From: JADHMP01 sp964386915
Lineage (GTDB): Bacteria; Bacteroidota; Bacteroidia; Flavobacteriales; Flavobacteriaceae
NCBI GenBank assembly: GCA_964386915.1
Contig: CAYLUQ010000016.1
Span: forward strand, 1 to 55,364
DNA length: 55,364 nucleotides
Direction of reading: 5' to 3'
Part shown: positions 16,238 through 24,596 of the stretch, in pieces
Layout of the letters: each line of letters starts with the position of its first letter
How positions within the stretch are numbered: position 1 is the stretch's first letter
The notes under the pieces: model-generated
The model's database searches: none
Told to the model about the DNA's origin: nothing
What the model saw: only the letters and a program-made list of their open reading frames with translations
Translations under genes and position numbers: made by a program

Positions 16238-18538
16238 CTATTGGTTACTTAACGAAAACGGTTTGTTATGTTTTTGAGTGCCCCATTTTTTATTAGGACT
16301 AGTAGTCATATTAAAATCAATCACCCCCCCTTTTAATAAATCGGCATGTTTAAAAAAAGTGGCTGGATAGGGGTTTTGATTTACTTTTATGTCCTTGATA
16401 TAAAAGTTTTCTCGGGTGCGGTTGGGTGCATTAATTTGCAGTTTTTTTCCCTCAGAAAGGTGAAGGGTAATTTTTTCAAAGTGTGGCCCTGAGATCACAT
16501 ATTCTGGAACAGATGGAGCTACGGGATAAAACCCCAAGGTAGCAAAAACATACCAAGCCGACATTTGTCCGGCATCATCATTGCCGCTTAGGCCTCCCAC
16601 GCTATTGCTGTATTCATCGGCAATAATTTGATTTACCCACGCTTGTGTTTTCCATCCTTGACCTGAAAATGTATATAAAAATGGGATGTGGTGACCGGGT
16701 TCATTGCCATGCCAATAGTGTCCTTGTTCACGAAATTCATCTAAAGTGGCATTGAAATTTGCCTCACCGCCCATCAATGCCATAAGGCCCGCCATATCAT
16801 GGGGTACATACCAGGTATATTGAAAAGGGCTGCCTTCGGTAATATAAAATTGTCGTTCGTTTTTTACAAAGGGGCTATAAAAGTCACTCGATTTATATTT
16901 TCCTCTCACCGCCTGATCTTCACTGCTAAATACATTTTGATAGTTTTGGGCACGCTTTTTTAAGGTTCCCATATGAAGGGAATCTTGTCTGAGCTTGGCT
17001 ATTTGATAGAGAGCAAAATCATCAAAGGCATATTCTAAAGTACGCGAAACTTGTTCTTTTTTATGAAACGAATGGGGCACCTCATCTTCCAAAGGCACAA
17101 AACCATTTTCTAAATAGGAGGTCAAAGCACGGCGTCCCTTACCCAAAATATAATCCTCTTGTTTTTCGGGCAGTGAAAAAGCATTTTGAAGAAGGTAGCC
17201 ATATTCCTCTTCATCAGGTAAATAAATGCCCTTTAGCGCCGCATCGGCTAGAGTAGCCACAGCATGATCACCAATCATGGCGGCGGTATAGCTATTCCAG
17301 GCTGGAAAAATAGGAAGCCATCCACCTTGTTTGGCTTTTAGAAAAAGACTGTGCATCATGTCTTTGGCAACCTCAGGGGCTAAAAGAGTGAGCAACGGAT
17401 GCAAGGCCCGAAAGGTATCCCACATTGAAAAATCTACATAGTAGTTTCCTTCTTTTATTTGTTCAAGCTGATGGCCTCCATCAAAGGAGACATAGTGTCC
17501 AGAGACGTCATTAAACCTTCTGGGCAATAAAAAGCTGTGATAAAGAGCCGTATAAAATTGGGTTTTAAGATCTGTTCTAGGGGTTTCTACTTCTACTTTT
17601 CCCAACCACTCGTTCCAGGTCGATTTTAGTTTTGAAGCAACAGTGTCAAAGGAATCGTTCCCAATTTCTTGAACTAAATTTTTACGTGCCCCTTCAATGG
17701 AAGTAAAGGAGGTGCCTACTCTTAGGGTTACTTTTTTTTGGGCTTCAGGCGAAAAAGTGAGATAGGCTCCAAGTCCTTTTTGTTGAGATAGACTTGTTTT
17801 TTTGGCAAACACTTCATTTTCTTGAAAGACCCCATAATCTTCTATGGGCTGATCAAATTGCACCACAAAATAGCCACTAAATCCGGCGGATTCTCCCCAG
17901 CCTTGATAAATGCGATGCACAGGGTTGTAGCCCACAATTTCTCTTTTTTCGAGATCAATTTCAATATAACCTTCGGCTTCGTCGCTGTTAGGAATAACGA
18001 GCAAATGAGCTAATGGCTGCTGGGGATAGGTAACTTCTAACATACCAGCCCTTGCCGTTGCGGTCATACCCACCTTGAGATTTTGCTCATGAAGTAGCAC
18101 CTCATAGTGGTAGGGGGTTGCGGTCTCATTTTCATGTGAAAAAGGCGTTGCTCTTTGATCAGCGAACGGTTTTAACGGTCCGCTTTGAGGCATAATTGTT
18201 ACAGACCCGTAATCTTGAGTACAGGAACCACTCATCCAATGACTCGCTCTAAAGCCGGTTAAATTTTGATCTTTAAAATAATAGGGAGCCACACATTTTT
18301 GTTCCGAGGTTTGGGTTTCGGGGGTCCATTGGGTCATGCCAAAAGGTGCTGTAACAAAAGGCACCACTTGGGCATTGCTTTCTTTTTTTTCACTGAATTT
18401 TAGAGCACTGGGCGTGGTGGCATTTGCGGTCCCTAAAAGAGGATTAACATAGTCAACTAAGGCAGGTTTGTCTTGACCAAATGAAAATCGCATGAGCAAC
18501 ACAACTAACAAACCACTAAAAAGAAATGTGTTTTTAAT
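16238..18538 (-). CDS. GH92 family alpha-mannosidase, probable ATT start codon
   Basis: The secreted glycosidase (766 aa if started at 18538) has GH92 signatures: D-Y-V-N-P-L-L-G-T near the N-terminus, V-T-A-P-F-G-M-T-Q-W-T-P, H-G-N-E-P-G-H-H, and the C-terminal G-N-D-D-A-G-Q-M-S-A-W-Y-V-F-A-T-L-G-F-Y-P. The family contains Ca2+-dependent exo-alpha-mannosidases acting on N-glycans, mannans or mannose phosphates. No ATG gives a signal peptide. The first ATG (18493) yields MRFSFGQ and a TTG at 18511 yields a charge-less start. In the same frame an ATT at 18536-18538 gives (M)KNTFLFSGLLVVLLMRFSFG before Gln, a classic Bacteroidota signal. It is transcribed between nagB (upstream) and nos (downstream), and is probably its own unit. 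Confidence 0.88.
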   Translation of the reverse strand: MKNTFLFSGLLVVLLMRFSFGQDKPALVDYVNPLLGTANATTPSALKFSEKKESNAQVVPFVTAPFGMTQWTPETQTSEQKCVAPYYFKDQNLTGFRASHWMSGSCTQDYGSVTIMPQSGPLKPFADQRATPFSHENETATPYHYEVLLHEQNLKVGMTATARAGMLEVTYPQQPLAHLLVIPNSDEAEGYIEIDLEKREIVGYNPVHRIYQGWGESAGFSGYFVVQFDQPIEDYGVFQENEVFAKKTSLSQQKGLGAYLTFSPEAQKKVTLRVGTSFTSIEGARKNLVQEIGNDSFDTVASKLKSTWNEWLGKVEVETPRTDLKTQFYTALYHSFLLPRRFNDVSGHYVSFDGGHQLEQIKEGNYYVDFSMWDTFRALHPLLTLLAPEVAKDMMHSLFLKAKQGGWLPIFPAWNSYTAAMIGDHAVATLADAALKGIYLPDEEEYGYLLQNAFSLPEKQEDYILGKGRRALTSYLENGFVPLEDEVPHSFHKKEQVSRTLEYAFDDFALYQIAKLRQDSLHMGTLKKRAQNYQNVFSSEDQAVRGKYKSSDFYSPFVKNERQFYITEGSPFQYTWYVPHDMAGLMALMGGEANFNATLDEFREQGHYWHGNEPGHHIPFLYTFSGQGWKTQAWVNQIIADEYSNSVGGLSGNDDAGQMSAWYVFATLGFYPVAPSVPEYVISGPHFEKITLHLSEGKKLQINAPNRTRENFYIKDIKVNQNPYPATFFKHADLLKGGVIDFNMTTSPNKKWGTQKHNKPFSLSNQ

Positions 18539-18597
18539 AAGGCTATCGTTTTAAATTAATGGCAATATAGCATAGTAAAATTATAAAATAGATACTA

Positions 18598-19341
18598 TTA
18601 GGAGAGTAAGCTAGCGCTTTCCTCATCCAAATGCAAAACTACTTTTGGGTGGTTTCTTAATATAGAAGCCGGGCAGCTTGTGGAAAGAGGACCATTTATA
18701 GCATTATAAACGGCTGTTGCTTTCCGCTTTTCGGGCACCACACAACTAATGTAGTCTGCCGCCATAATGGCTGGTAGGGTGAGGGTGAGCGCTTCTTTAG
18801 GAACACGCTCTAGTGACGGAAACCAGCCTTCGTCAAATTGTTGTTGCCTGCAATGTTCATCTAGGGTTACGCGTTTGACCCACACCGGGTCATCAAATTG
18901 TGCCACGGGGGGATCATTAAAAGCTAAATGTCCATTTTCGCCTATTCCGATACAGGCAATATCAATAACATCTTGTTGTAATTTTTCGGCATAGGTACGG
19001 CAAATCTGGTCAAGATTTTTGGCATCCCCAGCCAAATAGTGGACCGTTTTAGGTTGTACATTTTTTAAAATACGTTGGTATAAATAGTGCCTAAAACTTG
19101 CGGGGTGTTGATCGGAAAGACCCACATATTCATCTAAATGAAAAACGGTAATACGCTGCCAATCGATGGCTTCTTTTTGAAGGGCTTCTAAAAAGGAAAA
19201 TTGAGAAGTGCCTGTTGCTAAAATGAGTCGCACCTCTTCTTTTTCTTGCAAAAGGAGGACTATTTTTTGAGCGACTTCTTGAGCGGCAGCTTTTCCGAGT
19301 GCTCTATTATCAGAATGAATAAAAGGAATTACAGAATTCAT
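18598..19341 (-). CDS. nagB: Glucosamine-6-phosphate deaminase
   Basis: The 247-residue enzyme converts glucosamine-6-phosphate to fructose-6-phosphate and ammonia. Motifs are L-A-T-G-T-S-Q near residue 42, V-F-H-L-D-E-Y-V-G-L (catalytic Asp70), and GIGENGHLAFNDPP at 132-145 (catalytic His138), as in NagB (E. coli 266 aa, so slightly short at the C-terminus). It is followed 59 bp later by the GH92 gene, so amino sugars released from N-glycan-like substrates are one possible source. No NagA or amino-sugar transporter is adjacent. It diverges from the GH51 gene. Confidence 0.9.
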   Translation of the reverse strand: MNSVIPFIHSDNRALGKAAAQEVAQKIVLLLQEKEEVRLILATGTSQFSFLEALQKEAIDWQRITVFHLDEYVGLSDQHPASFRHYLYQRILKNVQPKTVHYLAGDAKNLDQICRTYAEKLQQDVIDIACIGIGENGHLAFNDPPVAQFDDPVWVKRVTLDEHCRQQQFDEGWFPSLERVPKEALTLTLPAIMAADYISCVVPEKRKATAVYNAINGPLSTSCPASILRNHPKVVLHLDEESASLLS

Positions 19342-19395
19342 GAGGAGATCTCCAATTAATTTTTATCTTCGAATCTACAAACAAACTCTTGATCA

Positions 19396-20928
19396 ATGAA
19401 ATTAAATTCTTTTTTAGTTGCCCTTTTGGCAACTACCAGTCTTTTTGCCCAAACAACCATAAAGCTTGAAAATCCAAAAGAATCTACTTTAATCAGCAAA
19501 CATATTTATGGTCATTTTGCAGAGCATTTAGGGCGCTGTATCTATGACGGTTTTTATGTAGGTGAAAAAAGCAATATCCCTAATTTAGATGGTGTTCGAG
19601 TGGACATTATCGAAGCCCTAAAAGAAATGAAAATTCCAAATTTAAGGTGGCCTGGTGGTTGTTTTGCCGACACCTATCACTGGAAAGATGGTATTGGTCC
19701 AAAAGAAGATCGACCTTCCATTGTTAACATGTGGTGGGGAGGTGTTACTGAAGACAACAGTTTTGGCACTCATGATTTTTTAAATCTTTGTGAGCGTTTA
19801 GGCGCTGAGGCCTATATATCCGCTAATGTAGGAAGCGGTTCCGTACAAGAATTTTCAGATTGGATTCAATATGTCAACCACGATGGTAAAAGTCCCATGG
19901 CCGATCTGAGAAGAGCCAATGATCGACTCACCCCTTGGAATGTTACCTATTGGGGTTTAGGCAACGAAGCTTGGGGCTGTGGAGGTAATATGACCGCCGA
20001 GTTTTATGCCAACCAATATAAACTTTATGCCACTTTTATGACCGATTGGAGCAACACTACTGGACTCTATAGAATTGCTTCAGGAGCAAGTGACGGTAAC
20101 TACCACTGGACTGAAGTCCTCATGCGTGACATTCCCAAAAAGTTGATAGAAGGCGTTGCCTTGCACTCCTATTCTGTAATTGATTGGGCAAACAAAGGTT
20201 CTGCTACCGATTTTAGCGAAGAGCAATATTATACCACCATGCAACGGGCTTTCAAAATGGACGAATATATTACCAAGCACAGTGCCATAATGGATCGTTA
20301 TGATCCTAACTATGAAGTAGATCTTATCGTTGATGAATGGGGCGGCTGGTATGATGTTGAACCCGGCACCAACCCTGGATTTTTATACCAACAAAATACC
20401 ATAAGAGATGCCATGATTGCTGGAATGACCTTAAACATTTTTAACAATCATGCCAAGCGAGTCAAAATGGCCAACTTAGCCCAAACCGTTAATGTTTTGC
20501 AGGCAGTAATTCTAACTGAAGGAGAGAAATTGATTCTCACGCCTACCTATCATGTAATGAAAATGTATGCGGTGCATCAAGATGCTACCTTGATTCCCTT
20601 GACCTTTGAATCGCCTCGCTATGAAAAGGAGGGAGAAAGCCTGCCCGCCATTACGGCTTCTGCTTCTAAAGACGCCTCTGGCAAAGTCCATATTTCGCTA
20701 GTAAATATAGAGGCACAAAAGGCTCATGATCTCAACTTAGATTTAACCGGGCTTAATGTTAAAACGGTAACGGGTGAATTGCTCACTTCAAAAAGTCTCC
20801 AAGATCATAACACTTTTTCCAGCCCCGATAAAATTGTTCCAAAACCCTACAAGGATTTTAAACAAAAGAAATCCAATTTAGAACTCACACTGCCGCCTCA
20901 CTCGGTGGTGATGCTCACATTGGAATAA
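19396..20928 (+). CDS. Secreted GH51 alpha-L-arabinofuranosidase
   Basis: The 510-residue protein has a signal peptide (MKLNSFLVALLATTSLFAQ). The mature start carries I-Y-G-H-F-A-E-H-L-G-R-C-I-Y-D-G, diagnostic of GH51. The acid/base is Glu191 in G-L-G-N-E-A-W-G-C-G and the nucleophile is Glu314 in D-E-W-G-G-W-Y. A C-terminal beta-sandwich follows from about residue 390. The family removes terminal alpha-L-arabinofuranose from arabinan, arabinoxylan or arabinogalactan side chains. It is monocistronic and ends at a strong terminator. Its location beside rhamnosidases fits a pectin-like or algal heteropolysaccharide containing arabinose and rhamnose. Confidence 0.93.
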   Translation: MKLNSFLVALLATTSLFAQTTIKLENPKESTLISKHIYGHFAEHLGRCIYDGFYVGEKSNIPNLDGVRVDIIEALKEMKIPNLRWPGGCFADTYHWKDGIGPKEDRPSIVNMWWGGVTEDNSFGTHDFLNLCERLGAEAYISANVGSGSVQEFSDWIQYVNHDGKSPMADLRRANDRLTPWNVTYWGLGNEAWGCGGNMTAEFYANQYKLYATFMTDWSNTTGLYRIASGASDGNYHWTEVLMRDIPKKLIEGVALHSYSVIDWANKGSATDFSEEQYYTTMQRAFKMDEYITKHSAIMDRYDPNYEVDLIVDEWGGWYDVEPGTNPGFLYQQNTIRDAMIAGMTLNIFNNHAKRVKMANLAQTVNVLQAVILTEGEKLILTPTYHVMKMYAVHQDATLIPLTFESPRYEKEGESLPAITASASKDASGKVHISLVNIEAQKAHDLNLDLTGLNVKTVTGELLTSKSLQDHNTFSSPDKIVPKPYKDFKQKKSNLELTLPPHSVVMLTLE

Positions 20929-20933
20929 AAAAG

Positions 20934-20957
20934 AAAGGGGGCTTAGCCCCTTTTTTT
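20934..20957. terminator. Bidirectional terminator between the GH51 and esterase genes
   Basis: The stem GGGGC (20938-20942) with GCCCC (20946-20950) and a 3-base loop is extended by A:T pairs and followed by a run of T. It lies between the convergent stops at 20928 and 20956 and can serve both strands. Confidence 0.8.
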
Positions 20958-21888
20958 ATTGGGATAATAGGGTTTCTTGAAGCCACAGGGCACAAGCTTC
21001 TGGCCAAGCGTTTTCGGTGCTTTCTCTGCCCAAGCCATAGCCGTGACCGCCTTTTTCATATAAATGAAGCTCTACAGGCACTTGGTGTTTTTTTAAGGCT
21101 AAAGCATACACAATACTATTTTCAACGGGTACGGCAGCATCATCTATAGAATGAACTAAAAAAGCCTTTGGGGTGTTTTTGTCTACCCATTCTTCATTCG
21201 AAAAGCGGTGAATTTGATCTGGTGTTTCTTGTTCCCCTAACAGGTTTTTGCGAGAGCCACCATGGTAGAGGTCTTTTTTAAAGCTCACCACAGGATAAAT
21301 TAAAATCGAAAAATCAGGGCGCGCACTCACTGTTATACTTGGTTCATATACCGGGGAATCATAGTGGGTAGAGAGCGTGCTGGCTAAATGTCCGCCGGCA
21401 GAAAAACCAAGCACCCCTATTTGATTGGCCTTTAAACCCCACTCAGGCGCTTTTTGTCTCAAAATTCGCAGGCCTTGTTGAGCATCTTGTAGTGGCCCAA
21501 TTTTCTGATCTTCCATAATCTTAGCACTCGGTAAACGATATTTCAAGATGGCCGCAGTAATTCCTAATCCGTTAAGCCACTTGGCTACTTCTACGCCCTC
21601 GTGTTGCACTGCTAAAATACCATAGCCTCCCCCCGGACAAATAAGAACAGCAGCCCCTGTGGCCGTTGCTTTTGGGGCATGATAGACAGTGAGGGTGGGT
21701 TGGGTCACCTGACTGATTCGTGTTGGGCGATCAGCCTCATCTTTTGTAACGACTTTTTCAAAATAGCTGGGATCTTCTTTAGCCCCAGGAACACCTTCAG
21801 GCCATAAGGGAATAATTTCTTGTGCGTTTAACGGTAGGCTAGTCGTTAAGCTAAAGAGAAGGAAAATTTGTATTACATTTTTCATCAT
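20956..21888 (-). CDS. Secreted alpha/beta-hydrolase, probable carbohydrate esterase
   Basis: The 310-residue exported enzyme has a signal peptide (cleavage at L-N-A-Q, about residue 23). It shows L-I-C-P-G-G-G-Y-G (oxyanion-hole strand, near residue 83), the nucleophile elbow G-F-S-A-G-G-H-L-A-S, and late Asp and His of the triad in H-S-I-D-D-A-A-V-P and G-G-H-G-Y-G. This arrangement matches acetyl-xylan-esterase-like, BD-FAE-type hydrolases that remove O-acetyl groups from polysaccharides. It overlaps the GH78 stop by 1 bp and closes the sulfatase-GH3-GH78-esterase operon, so deacetylation of a rhamnose-containing glycan is the likely task. Confidence 0.85.
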   Translation of the reverse strand: MMKNVIQIFLLFSLTTSLPLNAQEIIPLWPEGVPGAKEDPSYFEKVVTKDEADRPTRISQVTQPTLTVYHAPKATATGAAVLICPGGGYGILAVQHEGVEVAKWLNGLGITAAILKYRLPSAKIMEDQKIGPLQDAQQGLRILRQKAPEWGLKANQIGVLGFSAGGHLASTLSTHYDSPVYEPSITVSARPDFSILIYPVVSFKKDLYHGGSRKNLLGEQETPDQIHRFSNEEWVDKNTPKAFLVHSIDDAAVPVENSIVYALALKKHQVPVELHLYEKGGHGYGLGRESTENAWPEACALWLQETLLSQ

Positions 21889-24590
21889 TAATTCATTTTA
21901 GTTAGTTCAATGCGATATTTCCCAGAACCTAAAGTGGTAACCGCTTCTATTGGGGTACCCTTTCGCTTATTATTTTGGAAAAGAATTCTTTCTGTACTTT
22001 CAATACTTGTTAAGTCTACTTTTGCAGTGGTGTTTACAGGCACTTCAAAAGCGAGTTGAACACGCTCATTTTCTTGTGTCCAGTTCACTTTTATAGTTCC
22101 ATGAACCGTTTCAAAATGACCCTTAATAAAACTAAAGTCATTTGAGAAAAGGGGCTTGAGAGTAAATGCTTTAAAGCCCGGATTGTCTGTTTGTCTTTGA
22201 ATGCCTAATAAATTATTATACATCCACTCCCCAATGGCACCATAGGCATAGTGGTTGTAGGAATTCATTGAAGGCGTTTGGGTGCTGCCATCAGGTTTTA
22301 GCCCATCCCAACGCTCCCAAATGGTAGTTGCCCCTTGGGTGACTGGATAAAGCCAAGAAGGGTAGCTTTTTTGCATAAGCAAGGCCATAGCCACATCAGC
22401 TCTTCCGTTTTCAGAAAGAACATGACACAAATAAGGCGTTCCTAAAAAGCCGGTGGTTAGGTGGGTGTCATAACTTTTTATATTGTCCACTAAACGTTCA
22501 ACAGCTTGTGCTTTTACATTTTCAGGGAGCAAACCAAACTGAAGTGCCAATACATAGGCTGTTTGGGTTTCAGAAAGCAAGCGGCCGGAGGGTGTAATAA
22601 ATTCATTTTGATAGGCTTTTTTGGCGGCTTGCAGTTGTTTAGTGTAGTGCGCCACATCTTTCTCTTCTCCTAACACGCGGGCACTCCTAGCCATAATATC
22701 AAGCGAGTGAATAAAAAAGGATTGGGCAATCAACTCTTTGCTCGTGACGGCAGCCCGGCCACTGTTGTCATCATTAGGACGGTAGAACAACCAATCGCCA
22801 AAATGAAAGCCCCCTTTATATAAGCCGTTAGTGGCTAATTGCTCCATGTAACCTACCCAGTTTTTCATGCTGGGGTAGTGTTGTTTAAGGGCGGTTTTGT
22901 CGCCATAAATTAAATAGGCATTCCAAGGAATTATAGTGGCAGCATCAGCCCATCCGGCAGAACCCATAGCGTCTTTGCCCAATACATTGGGCACCACAAA
23001 AGGAACCGAACCGTCCTCTCTTTGGTCTAAGGCTAAGTCAAGAAGCCATTTGTCAAAAAAGCTTTTTACGTTTCGGTTAAAAGCAGCTGTGTTATAAAAC
23101 GCTTGCGCATCGCCTGTCCACCCTAGACGTTCGTCTCGTTGCGGACAATCGGTTGGGACATCAAGAAAGTTCCCTTTTTGGCCCCATTCAATATTGTGTT
23201 GTAATTGATTAATCAACGCATTTGAAGTTTCAAACCCACCTGTGTCAGGCATTGCAGAATAAAGGGCAATGGCCTTAAATTTTGAAGGATCTATAGTAGT
23301 ATCTCCTTCAATTTTGATGTAGCGAAAACCTTGGAAGGTAAAGTGAGGTTCGTATACAAAATTGGGATCTCCATTGAGAATAAAAGTGTTTTTTTGATCA
23401 GCATCTCTCAGGTTTTCAGTATAAAATTCACCTTCTTTATCTAATATTTCGGCGTGGTAAATGTGGAGAGAATCTCCAGCTTTTCCTGCATGTTGAAAGC
23501 TCACCCAACCCACTAAATTCTGACCGAAATCCAAAACCAAATCGCCTGAGGGTGTCTCAATTTTTTCTTTAACCTCAAAAACTTCGTGTTTTTTAATAAG
23601 TTCATTGGCGGTGGCCACTAAGGGCACTTCTTCTGTTTGAATTTGTGCCTTTTTGGTTTGGTTGGCTTGAAAACCAAAAGTAGTCCAGTTTGGGTTTACC
23701 AAACGTGCATCAAAAATTTCACCATCGTATAGTTCAGAATCGATTATGGGGCCATGACTGTAATTCCAACTATCATCAGTATTTAAAATCTCTTCGCTGC
23801 CGTCTTGATAGCGCACCATAAGTTGAGCGCGTACTCCTAGTTGATTGCCATAGTGATTGTTTTTGTCGCCCCAAGCTAAGTAGCCTCTATACCAACCACT
23901 TCCTAGGGTAACACCAAGAGCATTTTGTGCTTCCAAAAGGTTGGTAACATCATAGGTTTGATATTGCAAACGGTAATTATAAGATGTCCACCCAGGAGTT
24001 AAATAGGCATCTCCAATGCGTTTTCCGTTGAGGTGTGCCTCATACATCCCTTTTGAGCTTATGTGCAAATAGGCTTTTGCAATAGGCTTGTTGGAGAGGC
24101 TAAATTCTTTTCTGAAGTAGGGACTTCTTCGGGTTTCATCATCTTCAAGAGTTTGTCCAATCCACTGGGCTTGCCAATCTGTAGGACTTAAACCCATTGA
24201 CCAATAAGCTTCAGCACTTTGCAGCGGTTTTTTAAGGTTGTTGGTCCACACCCTAACCTTCCAATAATAGGTCGTGTTGGCTTCTAATGCGGGGCCAGCA
24301 TAGACCACATGTACATTTTGATCGCTGTTAATCACTCCCGAATCCCAAAAGGCTTCCTGAACCTTAAAGTTGGCTTGTGTGCCCACCAAGAGTTGATATT
24401 TGGTTTGAGAAACGTCAAAGCCCTCACTTTTAATTTTCCATCCCAATTGGGGGTGTTGATTATCAAGACCTAGAGGATTTATTTTTTGATCAGTGGTGAG
24501 ATCGTAAACCTCATTTTTTTGAGCCCAAGCTAAACTGCTTACAGCTAAAAAAAGAAATAGAAATTTGGTACTAAAGAGAGTCGGTTTCAT
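21888..24590 (-). CDS. Secreted GH78 family alpha-L-rhamnosidase
   Basis: The 900-residue enzyme has a signal peptide (cleavage at A-W-A-Q, about residue 23). Domain order is the GH78 norm: an N-terminal fibronectin-like domain (about 27-135, containing N-P-L-G-L-D-N-Q-H-P-Q-L-G-W), two beta-sandwich modules including the lectin-like one (about 150-430), an (alpha/alpha)6 catalytic barrel with DCPQRDERLGWTGDAQ at 481-496 carrying catalytic acidic residues, and a C-terminal beta domain from about 805. It hydrolyses terminal alpha-L-rhamnosides. It lies 6 bp after the GH3 gene and overlaps the esterase gene by 1 bp. Confidence 0.94.
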   Translation of the reverse strand: MKPTLFSTKFLFLFLAVSSLAWAQKNEVYDLTTDQKINPLGLDNQHPQLGWKIKSEGFDVSQTKYQLLVGTQANFKVQEAFWDSGVINSDQNVHVVYAGPALEANTTYYWKVRVWTNNLKKPLQSAEAYWSMGLSPTDWQAQWIGQTLEDDETRRSPYFRKEFSLSNKPIAKAYLHISSKGMYEAHLNGKRIGDAYLTPGWTSYNYRLQYQTYDVTNLLEAQNALGVTLGSGWYRGYLAWGDKNNHYGNQLGVRAQLMVRYQDGSEEILNTDDSWNYSHGPIIDSELYDGEIFDARLVNPNWTTFGFQANQTKKAQIQTEEVPLVATANELIKKHEVFEVKEKIETPSGDLVLDFGQNLVGWVSFQHAGKAGDSLHIYHAEILDKEGEFYTENLRDADQKNTFILNGDPNFVYEPHFTFQGFRYIKIEGDTTIDPSKFKAIALYSAMPDTGGFETSNALINQLQHNIEWGQKGNFLDVPTDCPQRDERLGWTGDAQAFYNTAAFNRNVKSFFDKWLLDLALDQREDGSVPFVVPNVLGKDAMGSAGWADAATIIPWNAYLIYGDKTALKQHYPSMKNWVGYMEQLATNGLYKGGFHFGDWLFYRPNDDNSGRAAVTSKELIAQSFFIHSLDIMARSARVLGEEKDVAHYTKQLQAAKKAYQNEFITPSGRLLSETQTAYVLALQFGLLPENVKAQAVERLVDNIKSYDTHLTTGFLGTPYLCHVLSENGRADVAMALLMQKSYPSWLYPVTQGATTIWERWDGLKPDGSTQTPSMNSYNHYAYGAIGEWMYNNLLGIQRQTDNPGFKAFTLKPLFSNDFSFIKGHFETVHGTIKVNWTQENERVQLAFEVPVNTTAKVDLTSIESTERILFQNNKRKGTPIEAVTTLGSGKYRIELTKMN

Positions 24591-24596
24591 ATGTGT

